NCBI GenBank assembly: GCA_910592005.1
Contig: CAJVPP010000409.1
Location: forward strand, 1 to 33,296
Length of the DNA: 33,296 bases
Source: Funneliformis mosseae
Taxonomy: Eukaryota > Glomeromycota > Glomeromycetes > Glomerales > Glomeraceae
Direction: 5' to 3'
Both the position numbers and the translations under genes were made by a program. The notes beneath the pieces are model-generated. The model worked only from the letters and a program-made list of their open reading frames with translations, was not told the origin of the DNA and did not search any database. Within the stretch, counting starts at the first letter, position 1. The number at the start of each line of letters is the position of its first letter. This document shows positions 23,177 to 33,246 of this stretch, piece by piece.

Positions 23177-24424
23177 ATGGGTAAAGGTTCCTTTACATTT
23201 GCGGCGATAAAAAATGTGATCGTGGTGTTGAACTTTTTATCATTGGTATGAAAATTTTTTTAAAAAAAGTCATTTTAATGTAACCAAAAAAAAAAAAAAT
23301 ATCCTTTTCATTTTTTTTTTTTTTTTTTTTTTGTTTTTTTTTTAAAAAAAAATCTATTATCCAGCTTTCGGGTTTTATTCTAATTGCTGTAGGTACGTTA
23401 TTATTAATAAAATTAAAAAAAAAATTATATTTCATGCTCGTCTTCGTTGGATATTTTGAATGTTAAATTACAATTACATTTTTAAAAAATTACAATTAGG
23501 ATATTATCTCTTCAGTACCGAATCTGAGGTATCTCACGTGACGTCGTCGACCATTGAGTATCATTTTCCACACGTTCTTATTTCTTTGGGTGGACTGATT
23601 TCGCTTGTCAGTTTCTTAGGTAAGGAGATTTGTTGTTGATAACATCTCGTCTTTTTTTTTTAAAATTAAATTTACCTTTCGGTAGGGTGTTATGGCGCAG
23701 CAAATCAAAAGATTACTTTCTTGAAGGTTTACGTAATATCATTATTCATATGCATAATCTTTCAAATTGGTAAGCATAATATTTGAATCAAGTTAAACTT
23801 TTTTAATTTTACAAGAAATACATATCAAGTTCTAAATTTTATTTTCTTCTTCACCAGTTATTGGTAGTATCGCCTTCGCATATCATCAAGAAGTAAGTAA
23901 AAATTTCAATATCAAAGATTCCTTGCCCGTTTTAAGTGATTGTTATTAAAATTTTCTTCCCAATTTATTAAGGTTGATTCAATCCTTGACAAGTCATGGT
24001 CAAAAGCATTCCAGGATGATAAACAACTTATACTTGATGTAGAAAATTATTTCCATTGTTGCGGATTTAATAGCCTTTCTGATCGCGTCGTACTTCCGTG
24101 TACATATTATACGCCATGTTATGAATCAATGAAATTTTCTTTAACATATAGTTTACAAACGATTGGAATTGTAGGAGTAGTTTTAGGATTATTAGAAGTA
24201 CGTATCCACTTCCTTTGAAAATTCTCTTCATGTAATGATGTTAATTATAATATTCGTTTTTTTTTTTTTAGCTTATCTGCCTGCTATTAGCTGTCGTATT
24301 GATCATCCATACCATTCACATTCATCGTCAAGAACCGGATGAACGACAAGCTTTGTTGGCAGAAACACGACGACTTGATGATGCTATTCGTAAAACTTAT
24401 GAACGTCGCTGTCGATATCACTAA
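23177..24424 (+). CDS. Tetraspanin, seven exons, 237 aa
   Basis: Tetraspanins are four-pass membrane proteins that organise partner proteins into membrane microdomains; fungal members such as Pls1 act in hyphal infection structures. Exons are 23177-23245, 23365-23392, 23500-23619, 23686-23769, 23858-23892, 23973-24197 and 24272-24424. All introns are GT-AG, 66-119 bp, and the joined 714 bases stay in frame to a TAA. Predicted membrane segments lie near residues 14-35, 57-76, 85-108 and 173-200. The large outer loop (about 109-172) carries the family's CCG motif at 141-143 plus Cys155 (in PC) and Cys161, enough for two disulfides. GCYG at 73-76 follows the second membrane segment. The cytoplasmic tail (201-237) is charged and possibly helical. 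The ATG opens MGKGSFTFAAIKNV, a typical short N-terminus. The exact subfamily is not determined. Confidence 0.93.
23246..23364 (+). other. Tetraspanin intron 1 with long A/T homopolymers
   Basis: The intron starts GTATGA and ends TATCCAG. It contains an A run near 23286, a T run of about 22 bases near 23311, and a second T run followed by A10. The 80-codon minus-strand frame at 23193-23435 is a by-product of these runs. Confidence 0.85.
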
Positions 24425-24440
24425 CCTAATTACGTCTTTC

Positions 24441-24446
24441 AATAAA
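24441..24446 (+). terminator. Likely polyadenylation signal of the tetraspanin gene
   Basis: AATAAA lies 17 bases after the TAA stop of the tetraspanin gene. Confidence 0.55.
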
Positions 24447-24638
24447 ATTCCTTAATTTATTGTCGGTAATTATATATAGAATTTAATATATTCTCTCAAA
24501 AAAGAGAAAGAGAGAGAAGTTTTGTAATAATTTATCTTGTAGTAAAAAAAAAAAAAAAAAAAAAACCTCTATAAAATATATTACTGATATAAATAAATAA
24601 AAAATATATAAAATATTACATTAGATTAATTATAAACT
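24447..24638. repeat. Convergent intergenic spacer with GA repeat and A22 run
   Basis: The spacer between the two convergent genes holds a GA-rich tract (about 24499-24519) and an uninterrupted A run (about 24544-24565). No gene is present. Confidence 0.7.
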
Positions 24639-24644
24639 TTTATT
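24639..24644 (-). terminator. Likely polyadenylation signal of the acid phosphatase gene
   Basis: AATAAA on the minus strand lies 28 bases after the stop codon at 24672. Confidence 0.5.
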
Positions 24645-24671
24645 TTGTTTCTTCAAAAGTCTTATTATATG

Positions 24672-26108
24672 TTATAATTTGGGATACCAATATGATCGAG
24701 AATTTATCGTTCCATTATAAACTATCTTACCAGCAGAAAGTTTATTTAATTTAGTAGCATCTACAAATTCAAAATCCATCGTTTCTTCCTTAATGTTTGC
24801 GTGTACAAACCCATATGCTCCTCTCGGCATTCCCCAATCTTTTCCCTCACATCCAAACCCAGTTTTACATCCGGCCCCAGAAATAAAAAAGGCTACGGGG
24901 GAAGATTTAGTCGGTGATTTGTATTCTAACACATGGTTATGACCGGAAAAATACGCGCTCACATAATACTCCTCCAATAATTCAAGAAGTCGTGGCATAT
25001 GATTCACTTGTGAACATATTCCAATCAATGGATGATGTCCTTTCAATATGTATTAAAAAAAAAAATCAACTTAGTAAAAAAAATGTCTATCACTTGTTAA
25101 TTCACTTGAGATCTCACCTATAACAAAAATATAATCCGCATCCTGATTATCTATTAAGCTTTGCTCTATCCACTTGAATTTTTCTTCTACCGCTTGTTGA
25201 GTATGAAATCCAAAATTCAAAAGGTTGGATTTTAATCCTTCCATTTTGATCTCTACGATTGAATCAACATCATAATAAAAGATATTTGTATCGATATGAA
25301 TCCAAACCGCTTTTAGATTCAAATCCTTTCCAAATAAAGTTGAACGAACATAAAATAATGAAGGAAAGAAAAATCGGGAATTTACGGTCAGACTATAATC
25401 AATTTGAGCTGTGACGTTTGTATACCTAAAATAACGACGTGATATCAAAAATAAAATTTTTTTTTTTTTTCCTTGTTTTTTTTTTAATTCCCAATTCAAT
25501 AAAATCATCCATTCATTATTTTTTTTTTCAAGATAAATTTTTACTAACCAATCATGATTGCCAGCTATCGTATACCACGTAAGCCTTCTTAAATTTGTAC
25601 TATTATATACCTTTAACCAGATCTCTTCCCATTTTGAATCATTGACGCTAAGTATTCCTTGGTAATCTTTTGCAGACCTTTTATAAAAATTATCTGATCA
25701 AAAAAAAAAAAAAAATAATAATAATAATAATATATTTATTTAATTTATTCTTTTTTTTTTTTCAATTTTTTTTTTAAATTTTCTGTTGAAATCATACTTG
25801 TACGGACCACCAACGTTCACGATAAATTTACTATCATGCTTATTCGCAACGTATTCCATCGCTTTAGAAACATTAGCTTGAGGTCCGTGCTTTAAATCTT
25901 TGCCTACACCAGAATTTCCCCAATCACCTATGATCAAGAAGTCTAAGGTATCTGCTTCATATATTTCTTCATAGATTTTTGAAGTGGTTACAAAAATTGA
26001 TGGTAATAATCCACCAAACGAAAGTGTTATGTACAACGAAGACATAAAAAGTGAAAGAGTTATTATATAAAAACAACGAGGTGTTGGTCGTTTTGAAGTG
26101 TGAATCAT
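24672..26108 (-). CDS. Purple (tartrate-resistant type) acid phosphatase, four exons, 373 aa
   Basis: The product should hydrolyse phosphate monoesters with a two-metal centre in the secretory path or outside the cell. Exons on the minus strand are 26108-25808, 25693-25549, 25425-25118 and 25039-24672, totalling 1122 bases in frame. All seven expected metal ligands are present: GDWG at 61-64, GDNFY at 100-104 (rebuilt across intron 1), GNHD at 145-148, GHHP at 252-255 and GHNH at 284-287. ISGAG follows, as in ACP5-type enzymes. GHNH replaces the more usual GHDH, leaving both His ligands. Residues 12-40 are hydrophobic and act as signal peptide or membrane anchor. NST at 131 is a possible glycosylation site. 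Intron 1 uses an unusual donor, GTCCGT, but it alone restores the GDNFY motif. Length is somewhat above the usual 320-340 aa. Confidence 0.92.
25694..25807 (-). other. Acid phosphatase intron 1 with weak donor site
   Basis: The donor reads GTCCGT instead of a GTAAGT-like site and the acceptor is TTGATCAG. The intron also contains ATT trinucleotide repeats and poly-T. Reading through without splicing meets a stop soon after residue 122. Confidence 0.75.
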
Positions 26109-27940
26109 TTTATTATTATGGTTATTCTTCTATTTCCTAATCTGTTCGTCTTTTTTCTACAAAAGATTTTTCCAAAAATGATTTAAAAAAAGAAATAGAT
26201 GTTAAGTGTTACACCAATTCTCATGCACCGCAGTAGGTTATACCAACCTTCAAAAATGGGAAATGGGCGTATTTTTTTTTTCAGATTGAACGACCAACCT
26301 TGTTTTTTGATCCTAAATAAATCACAAAATAAACTGACCAAAAAAAAAAGAGAAAACAATCAAAAAGGACTCTTAACCCCGAAACAACTATTCACCAAAT
26401 GTGATCGTCCTTTAACAATCTTTTTACAGTACAATCAAATAATTTTTACCTATTCTACAATTTCTAATAATATAAACATTCAAATTTATTTTCAATTGTT
26501 TCACTTGTTTTGCAGGAAAATATTTATGTGACAGAAACAGTGATATGGAAATGTGATATGTAAGACGTGATTTGTTATATGTTATATGTGATATAATCAA
26601 TGAAAATCAATCAATCAAAAATCAACCAATCATTCCTTCTCACGTGTTCAACACACAGCTGGTTTACAAACATGTAATGTAATTGATCGAATTATGCCAT
26701 CCATGTATTTACTTTACTATATATGTAATTTGTTATTTCATTCTCGGTCGCATAATAAAAAAAAGTGCAATCAAAATTTTTTATATCAATTATGCATTTT
26801 TGATGTATTATGATCGCGTCAATCTCGCGCGTCAAATCATAAATAAATAAATATATCTATATAAAAAGGAAAAAAAAAAAAAAAAACTTGCAATTTTCAT
26901 TTAATTACCAAGAAAAAAAAAAGATATCCCCAGACCACAAAAAATAAGGAAAGAGTGACTTGGAAAGTTTGTTAATCACACAAATAAATACCATATACAT
27001 AAATTTACTGTATTTATATTTACAAAAAAAAAAATTGTTTCAGTTATACACAGAAAAAAACATATTTAAAAAAGGAAGAAAGGAATGGAAAAGAGAAAAA
27101 ATGACAAAAAAAAAAAAAAAAAAAAAAAGGGGAAAAGTCGGTGGAATGGGAATTTGAAATTTGAACAAAAATTTAACCCACCAAAGATATGTACGAGAAA
27201 AGGATTTGAGATAAAAAAGAAAAAAATATGTACTAAAAAAAACTAAATAAAAAAAGGAATTGAAATAAAGTGAGTGCGCGAGTAGATACTTGATTGATAT
27301 CAATCATGTGAAATTTACAAAACATGAACCGAAACGATTGCATCCCAAGTATCTCTCAAGTTAAAAAAAAAAAAAAAGAAAAAAAAAAAAAATTTCTTGA
27401 TATTGAATTCATACCGTATATAACTAAAAATTCCTAAAGTCCATAAAATTAATTCTTTCTATCAAGCGAAATAGTTCCTTCCGGATTCGCCCGTAAAAAA
27501 AAAAAAAAAAATAATAATAATAATAATCTTACAGAGGCCTTTGCGAGAATAGATGATAGCTATTTACAAAAGAGGTAATACCTCCAAAAAGGGTGATGAG
27601 ATTTACAAAGGAGAAAATGAAAAGAGAAATCATACTCATAAATAAAAAAAAATATATATAATACAAGGTTATATATATAGTAAGTTCCCATATAAAAATA
27701 CGGAAATTATATATATATATATTATACCCTTCGAAAAATGAAGAGCAGTGGATATTAAAAAAAAAAAAAAAATCTTATATAATATAAATTAAGGTATGAA
27801 ATGAGAAGCAAAACAGGAAGAAACGAGAAATTATGGCTCGTAACTTATTTCAATTGCTTACCCAAGTTACCTTTTTATTTTAAATTTTTAATCTCGCTTG
27901 GCCTTTCTTTTTTTTCATATAACATAAAATTATTAAAAAG
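26109..27940. other. Intergenic region: phosphatase promoter and homeobox 3' UTR
   Basis: This 1.8-kb gap lies upstream of the phosphatase start and downstream of the homeobox stop. The left part holds CCAAT on the plus strand near 26629 and a CACGTG at 26641. The right part (about 26860-27800) contains many A homopolymers, an ATA repeat near 27660-27720 and AAT repeats near 27510. The 110-codon plus-strand frame at 26199-26531 is low-complexity at its end and shows no domain, so I do not call it a gene. The opposed frames near 26960-27303 are products of the A/T runs. Confidence 0.55.
26641..26646. promoter_or_regulatory. CACGTG box upstream of acid phosphatase
   Basis: The palindrome CACGTG lies 533 bases upstream of the phosphatase start codon. 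In yeasts, CACGTG is bound by basic helix-loop-helix factors including Pho4, which activates acid phosphatase genes. It should be uncommon in AT-rich sequence, but function here is inference from one site. Confidence 0.3.
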
Positions 27941-29650
27941 TTATCTGACCACTTGATCATTCGAGTTACCATACAAATGCATGAAACCCATTTCATCGGT
28001 CATGGTCATAGTCATACTGGAATTGACAGAATTAGCATCAATTTCGGAAGGGGTTAAAGGACTCCAATGTGCAACACCAATAGCACTACCATCGTTAACC
28101 TTTAAATCAGTGGTATCAACGATAGGCAATTTGGCAGCCTTGAGATCCATACCATAATTCCACATTTGACGTTCCTTCAGAGTGGGCCAAACTGTCGAAT
28201 CTAAGCTATGTCCTCTAAGCAATTCTGGCGCAGAATTGACATTGTTGTCATGTGGTTGGTTGCTTCCTAACAAATTGAACGAAAATGCTTGGTTGGATGT
28301 CATACTTGACATGGTCGTTCCCAATGAATGTCCGTGTCCGGAATGAAAATCTGAAACATTAGATATGGTATATCGATTGATAGGTTCAGAAAATCGGCGC
28401 TTCACCTAAAAATTAAATATACGTTTTAATCATTTTATACACTTTAAAATTTGATCTAATACTTTAATTAAAATAATTACTTGAGTAGGAACGGCTAAAA
28501 ATTGATGCAAGTTAGCATCATTATAAAGTGTTTCGTCCTCAATAATGGTCGAAAGGGATCGTTTCTCTTCGGTAGTTCCGAGCTTCATGTTTAGAATCGA
28601 AACCATTAACTCGGGACAGGAATTACGACGAACATTAGCGAAGGAAGTCGGATTCAAAGGTTCGTTGTTGTCAATGGCATCTTTTTCGCTAATCACGGAA
28701 CTAACTGTAGGGCTGTAAGTGTACTCGGTGAAATAATCCGGGATGGTTACGGCAGATTGTGGAGTAGAAAGAGGGATAAGACTATCCATGTGATCATAAA
28801 CATACTCAGATGCCACGGTAGAAGCGGAAGAAACATTTGAATGCATCCATTCACTACTATCATCTTGCTGAGAACTCGTAGTTTTTTGAAGAAGTTGATG
28901 AATTTGTCTTTGTTGAACCATATGCTCATATTCTTCTGGAGTATCCCAAGTAGTTTTAAGAGGGTCAATGTTTGGCTTCGGGCGAGATCTTTTTGGAGCT
29001 TGATCATTCTCCGTGTGTGAAAGAATTTCACTAACAACGGATTTTTGTTCTTCAGCATAGAAAGGTTCAGACTGGTTTGTACTAAATCCACAATGATAAG
29101 GTTTGTTGCCTTGAGGACTATTAGGAATACTTTCTGCAATAGCTCGCTCATTAATATTTTCCATCGATGGATCAGTAGTAATGTTAGCTTGAGTAACATG
29201 GTCAGTTGAAGTAGTTGCCGTCGAGTCAGCGTTAGAAAAGAAGGTTTCTAATGAGTCCGTAGGACTAGACACAGCAATATTACTCTCGGGTGAAGGATTG
29301 TCTTCGACATTCTTTTGTTTTTTTGCTTTAGCACGTCTGTTTTGAAACCAGACCTGCACACCACGAGGGGTCATATTTAGCTTTTGAGCTAACGCTTGAC
29401 GAACAGCAGCATGAGGTTTTGGATTTTCATTGAAAGCCTTTTCGAGAACTTTTAATTGCTGACGAGAAGTTCGACGTCTATGTTTCACTTCAAAAGGATT
29501 ATAAAAGGTGGGTTTGAATTCTCCGTGTGGTGATTGATGAAAAGCATCAAACATTTGGGGAGCTGGATGAACTTGTTGTTGTTGAGGACGTTCTTGTGTT
29601 GCCGCCGTCGCTCCTATTGCTTCAGGTAAATTATTCTCGTTATAGTTCAT
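27941..29650 (-). CDS. Homeodomain transcription factor, two exons, 544 aa
   Basis: Exon 1 is 29650-28481 (390 codons) and exon 2 is 28405-27941 (154 codons plus stop), joined across a 75-bp GTAATT...TTTTTAG intron at a codon boundary. The homeodomain spans about residues 54-113 and has the standard 60 residues without the TALE insertion. Core residues L69, F73, W101, F102, N104 and R106 are all present, in WFQNRRAKAK. Position 50 of the domain is Gln, which favours TAAT-type sites. The helix-2 region NPKPHAAVRQALAQ resembles fungal Hoy1/Phx1/Htf1- and Pho2-like homeodomains. The rest is Ser/Thr/Gln-rich and probably disordered, a common form of activation region. Two RRxSxP sites flank the intron: RRNSCP (S344) and RRFSEP (S396). 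It is a nuclear DNA-binding regulator; targets are unknown. A TATA box lies 62 bases upstream of the ATG. Confidence 0.94.
28406..28480 (-). other. Homeobox gene intron (75 bp)
   Basis: The intron runs from GTAATT to TTTTTAG on the minus strand. Splicing joins VPTQ to VKRRFSEP; without splicing the frame ends after 16 further codons. Confidence 0.88.
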
Positions 29651-29711
29651 TTTGGTAAAGTTTCCGAAACTGCTTTTATTTTTTTTTATCTAGATAAGCT
29701 GACTTGTGCTT

Positions 29712-29718
29712 TATATAA
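29712..29718 (-). promoter_or_regulatory. TATA box of the homeobox gene
   Basis: On the minus strand CCTTATATAAAGC lies 62 bases upstream of the ATG, an ordinary distance for a short leader. The start itself has a good context (ACCAAAATG). Confidence 0.6.
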
Positions 29719-30540
29719 GGTCCACTTCACGAAGACGTGTCAATCAAAGGAGATTCGGGGGCTGTGTGTCCCAATCTATCGAGTGATGTCAAGATAATTG
29801 TCGCATAAATAGAACAAAAAGCGATCGGGGTCACTTGGGAAGCGAAAAAGTAGAAAAAAAAAAGGGAGGCCGGACAAGCCACACGCAGGGGAGTAAGATG
29901 ATTGGCAGCTGCCGCAAAACTGCAGAGAAAAGCTAAGGGGATTATTACACAACCTTCCAATTTTAACGGGCAAATCAGATGACGATTATGATATTAGTTT
30001 GAACGCCTTACTATAAAAAATATATTATTTTTTTATTTGAATATGGATGGCGCCATTTTGTTTTAGCACAACAGGTAAAGTGATAATTCGGCGGAATATC
30101 GAATCTACAGTATCGTACATAAAGGTATGAAGTACCTTCTGAGTGCATCACTGACTCATCACAGCTGCATCACTTATTGACAACAAGTTCTGGGGCAGTT
30201 TCATTCTTCTTTTTAAATCAAATGGTTTTCTGGGGCATTTACAGGTTTTTGTTTAATCAATTGACATCTAAATTTTTGTTAAGAAATTTTACTTCTTGAG
30301 GCTTCTCGATAAATCTTAAGCGGTAGTGCTCAAGCCTTGACAAACTATCAAATTACCTTTCTAAATTGTCAAAGAAAATGATGAGAAATGTTTTATACAG
30401 TACTTTGAATTTGAAGATCATGGGTGTAACAACAATATGTTTCGTGTTACGCTAATGATAATAATGTTGGTGAGACAATATGTAAAATTTTTTGAATTGA
30501 TCATGATCTGGTTTTGTGATAATAGGAAATCATAATAGCA
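29719..30540. promoter_or_regulatory. Upstream region of the homeobox gene
   Basis: This 0.8-kb stretch has island-like composition and no secure gene. AGGGG motifs, known in yeasts as stress response elements, occur near 29889 and 29936, and CCAAT occurs near 29771. The 77- and 65-codon minus-strand frames at 29727-29973 lie upstream of the TATA box, so would not be in the main transcript. TCTGGGGCA appears twice, near 30190 and 30231. Composition turns AT-rich again near 30540. Confidence 0.4.
30122..30173. promoter_or_regulatory. Cluster of palindromes and TGACTCA site
   Basis: AAGGTA and TACCTT form a perfect 6-bp inverted repeat (30122-30138). TGCATCAC occurs twice (30144-30151 and 30166-30173), enclosing TGACTCA (30152-30158, an AP-1/Gcn4-type site) and CAGCTG (30162-30167). 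It lies about 0.5 kb upstream of the homeobox gene. The motifs are seen; binding is inference. Confidence 0.35.
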
Positions 30541-32995
30541 AATAAATTTATTATATGGATTTGGAGAATCTGAATACAAAAAAAAATTGTACAAGATTGA
30601 AAAATTTACAAACAAAATTAAATTTTCAATTCATTTTATTTTTAAATTATATAATTAGTTTATGTTTATTAATATATTTAAAGATCCGTCCAAAAAAAAA
30701 TTTATTTAGAAATAGTATTAAATATCAAATAAATTCGAATTTTTAGAAAGTTTTATTTAATCATATACTTGTTTTTTAAATAAATTTATCGTTACTTGCT
30801 TTTTATAAATTAATTATTAAAAAAAAAAGTTATTTTATTAGTGAATATGAATTTTTAAGTAAATTTTTACATTTTTTATTTAAAAAAAAAAATTCAAAAT
30901 AGAAATTTGCTCAAATAAATCTTTGAATTTAAGTTAAAATTTATTAAGCAAATATTTTATTTATTATTTATTAATAAATTTTTTTTACTTTTATTATTAG
31001 ATTTAAAAAGTAATAGTTAAATTAAATTAACATTTATTAATAATATTTAATTTATTATTCTAAAAAAATTATTTAAATTATCAATTAAAATAAGAATTTT
31101 TAAATCATAAAAAAATAATATTAAAATAAAAAATCTAATATTACAATTTATTATATTTATAAAATAAAAATGTGTATAAAATATATAAATATAAGAATAA
31201 TATTTATATTATCTAAAAAATTATAAATCTATATTATATAAATAAAAATGATTATTTGATAAAATTTTAAAAATTCTTAACTAGTTTATTTTAAAAAAAA
31301 ATATTTTGATTTTTAACAAAAAATATATCAAAAGATATTGAAGTATAATAATATATAACTAAAATTATTTATAAAGTATTTTTAATATTTATTGTCTAAA
31401 GCAAAAGTGTAAGACTATATATTATTATCTGAAGTGAAACATAAAATTATATATCTCTTTAAAAATTTATATATAAAAATTATACATTTTATATATTTTT
31501 TTAATATGTTTTATAAAATTCTATATTATAATTTATATATTTTATAAGGAATTATTTTTAGTGAATTTTAATATAATAAATATATACAGAATTATAAAAA
31601 TGTAATAATTATATAGAATAGATAAAAAATTTTACAGCTTAATAATTATATATAAAATATGTAAATTGCTAAATCATTTGATAAACTATATACTATAATA
31701 TAATAAATGATGTAATAAATAATATACTACAAATATATATTTATTGTTAAAATATACTTATTTCAAAATAACAACTATTTTTAATATAATACAGAAAGTT
31801 TATATTCAATAATATAAATATAACGCTTAAAAATCTTTCAACTTTATAAAAAATAAAATTTAAAAAAAATAAACTGGTAATTTTATTCTTTGAAATAAAT
31901 CCTATTATTATTTAGATTTTTAAAATAAGTTTTATATAAAAAGTTATAAACATTTAAAATCAAATAATTTTCATATAGGGATGATTAATAGAAAAAAGAC
32001 AATCTACAAATTTTAAGCAATTTTAGTTATTATTTATATAACCATAATTAACAGAGTAAATCAATAAAAAATTTTTAACTAAAAGTAGATTTCTTTCTAT
32101 TTTACTAACTGTTTCCCATATGATTATTTTAAATTTGAAATATATTAAAATTTATGATAATTTAAGTTACTGTAATATTATAATAATTAATTATAAATGT
32201 TAATTTGAATTATTATCATATAAAAATTGATTAATATCTTATTTTTTATTAATTAATTATTAATTACGTGATATAAAATTCACAAAAAATTTTAAAATAT
32301 TATTGAATTAAGATTTTTATCATTATATATTCTAATTAAAATATAATTTTATTAATTTTAATAAACTATTAAATAAATAAAAATGCTTATATATATTAAT
32401 AACATCATTATTAAATATTATGCATATTTTATATATCTTATTTTTAAATACAAACTTTAATATAAAATTTATTGTATATTTTTCTGCTTTGATTTTACTT
32501 CTAAAAATATAAATAAAATTAAAAGATTAGTAAATAAATCAGATATTTATTATTTTATAATACTTTTAAAATTTATTTTAATAAACTATTACTTTTGAAA
32601 TATTTAATAATAATAAATTTTTTCATAACTGTAATAAGAAATATAGATATTTAATCTTTAAATTATAGTTACCAAATGTATATTTTTTAACTATAGTATT
32701 ATTAAAAAAAACTTTTTTAGAAATAATTGTAAAACATTGTAATTATGATATAAAAAATAATAATGATATATAAAAAACAAAATATACTAATTATTAAAAA
32801 AAATTAGAAAAATTATCTTAAAAGTTTTAGCTTTACTTAAAGCAAATAATAGGTAATAATATTTTATATTTTTAATAAATAATATAATTTTAGAGATTTT
32901 TTAATTTATCTAATTTTATATAAAATACGGTTTGTGTCACAATAAGCTATCCAATAAATTTATTGAACTTAAAAATGAAATAAAAATTATTTTAG
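30541..32995. other. AT-rich desert, right side
   Basis: About 2.5 kb of extremely AT-rich sequence with very few CpG. I see no gene, no clear repeat and no transposon end. The 63-codon plus-strand frame at 30555-30746 is Asn/Lys/Ile/Leu-rich, without a domain, and probably chance. Confidence 0.55.
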
Positions 32996-33246
32996 TGCCT
33001 ATATTTAAAATATTTTAATGTAGTTCGATTGATATTGACTGGTGTTATAAAATGACGTTGAAATTATTCCAATCAGAAATCTAAATCAAAAGTTATTAAC
33101 CGATAAAGTTTAGGTATTTTCCTAAGCAAAAATGGATTTGAAACATATAACTCCAGCTGGAATTATACTTAATGTAGGTCATTTACGTAAATAGTTTAGA
33201 TTGCATGCGTATGTCGATTAACTGATCTATTTTTTTTTTCTCACTA
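32996..33246 (+). promoter_or_regulatory. Probable upstream region of the gene at the right edge
   Basis: CpG and GC rise again from about 33020. CCAAT occurs near 33070, and a T-rich tract ending in TCTCACTA directly precedes the ATG at 33247, as in many fungal leaders. Confidence 0.35.

Noticed and set aside
24914..25123. Plus-strand 69-codon frame
   Set aside because: It is antisense to the phosphatase exon carrying the GHHP and GHNH motifs.
26199..26531. 110-codon plus-strand frame upstream of the phosphatase
   Set aside because: It has no domain, A/T-run-derived Lys stretches, and lies in the phosphatase promoter region.
26960..27303. Opposed frames on both strands with poly-Lys or poly-Phe
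   Set aside because: They result from A and T homopolymers.
28747..29199. 150-codon minus-strand frame within the homeobox gene
   Set aside because: It is an alternative frame of the homeobox exon with low-complexity content; the homeodomain frame is clearly the real one.
29727..29973. Two minus-strand frames (77 and 65 codons), one with a signal-peptide-like start, upstream of the homeobox gene
   Set aside because: They overlap each other in different frames, lie upstream of the TATA box, and show no domain.
30310..30350. GCGGTAGTGCTCAAGCC, resembling a tRNA A box or D-arm
   Set aside because: No matching acceptor stem, anticodon arm or GTTCRA T-loop could be placed around it.
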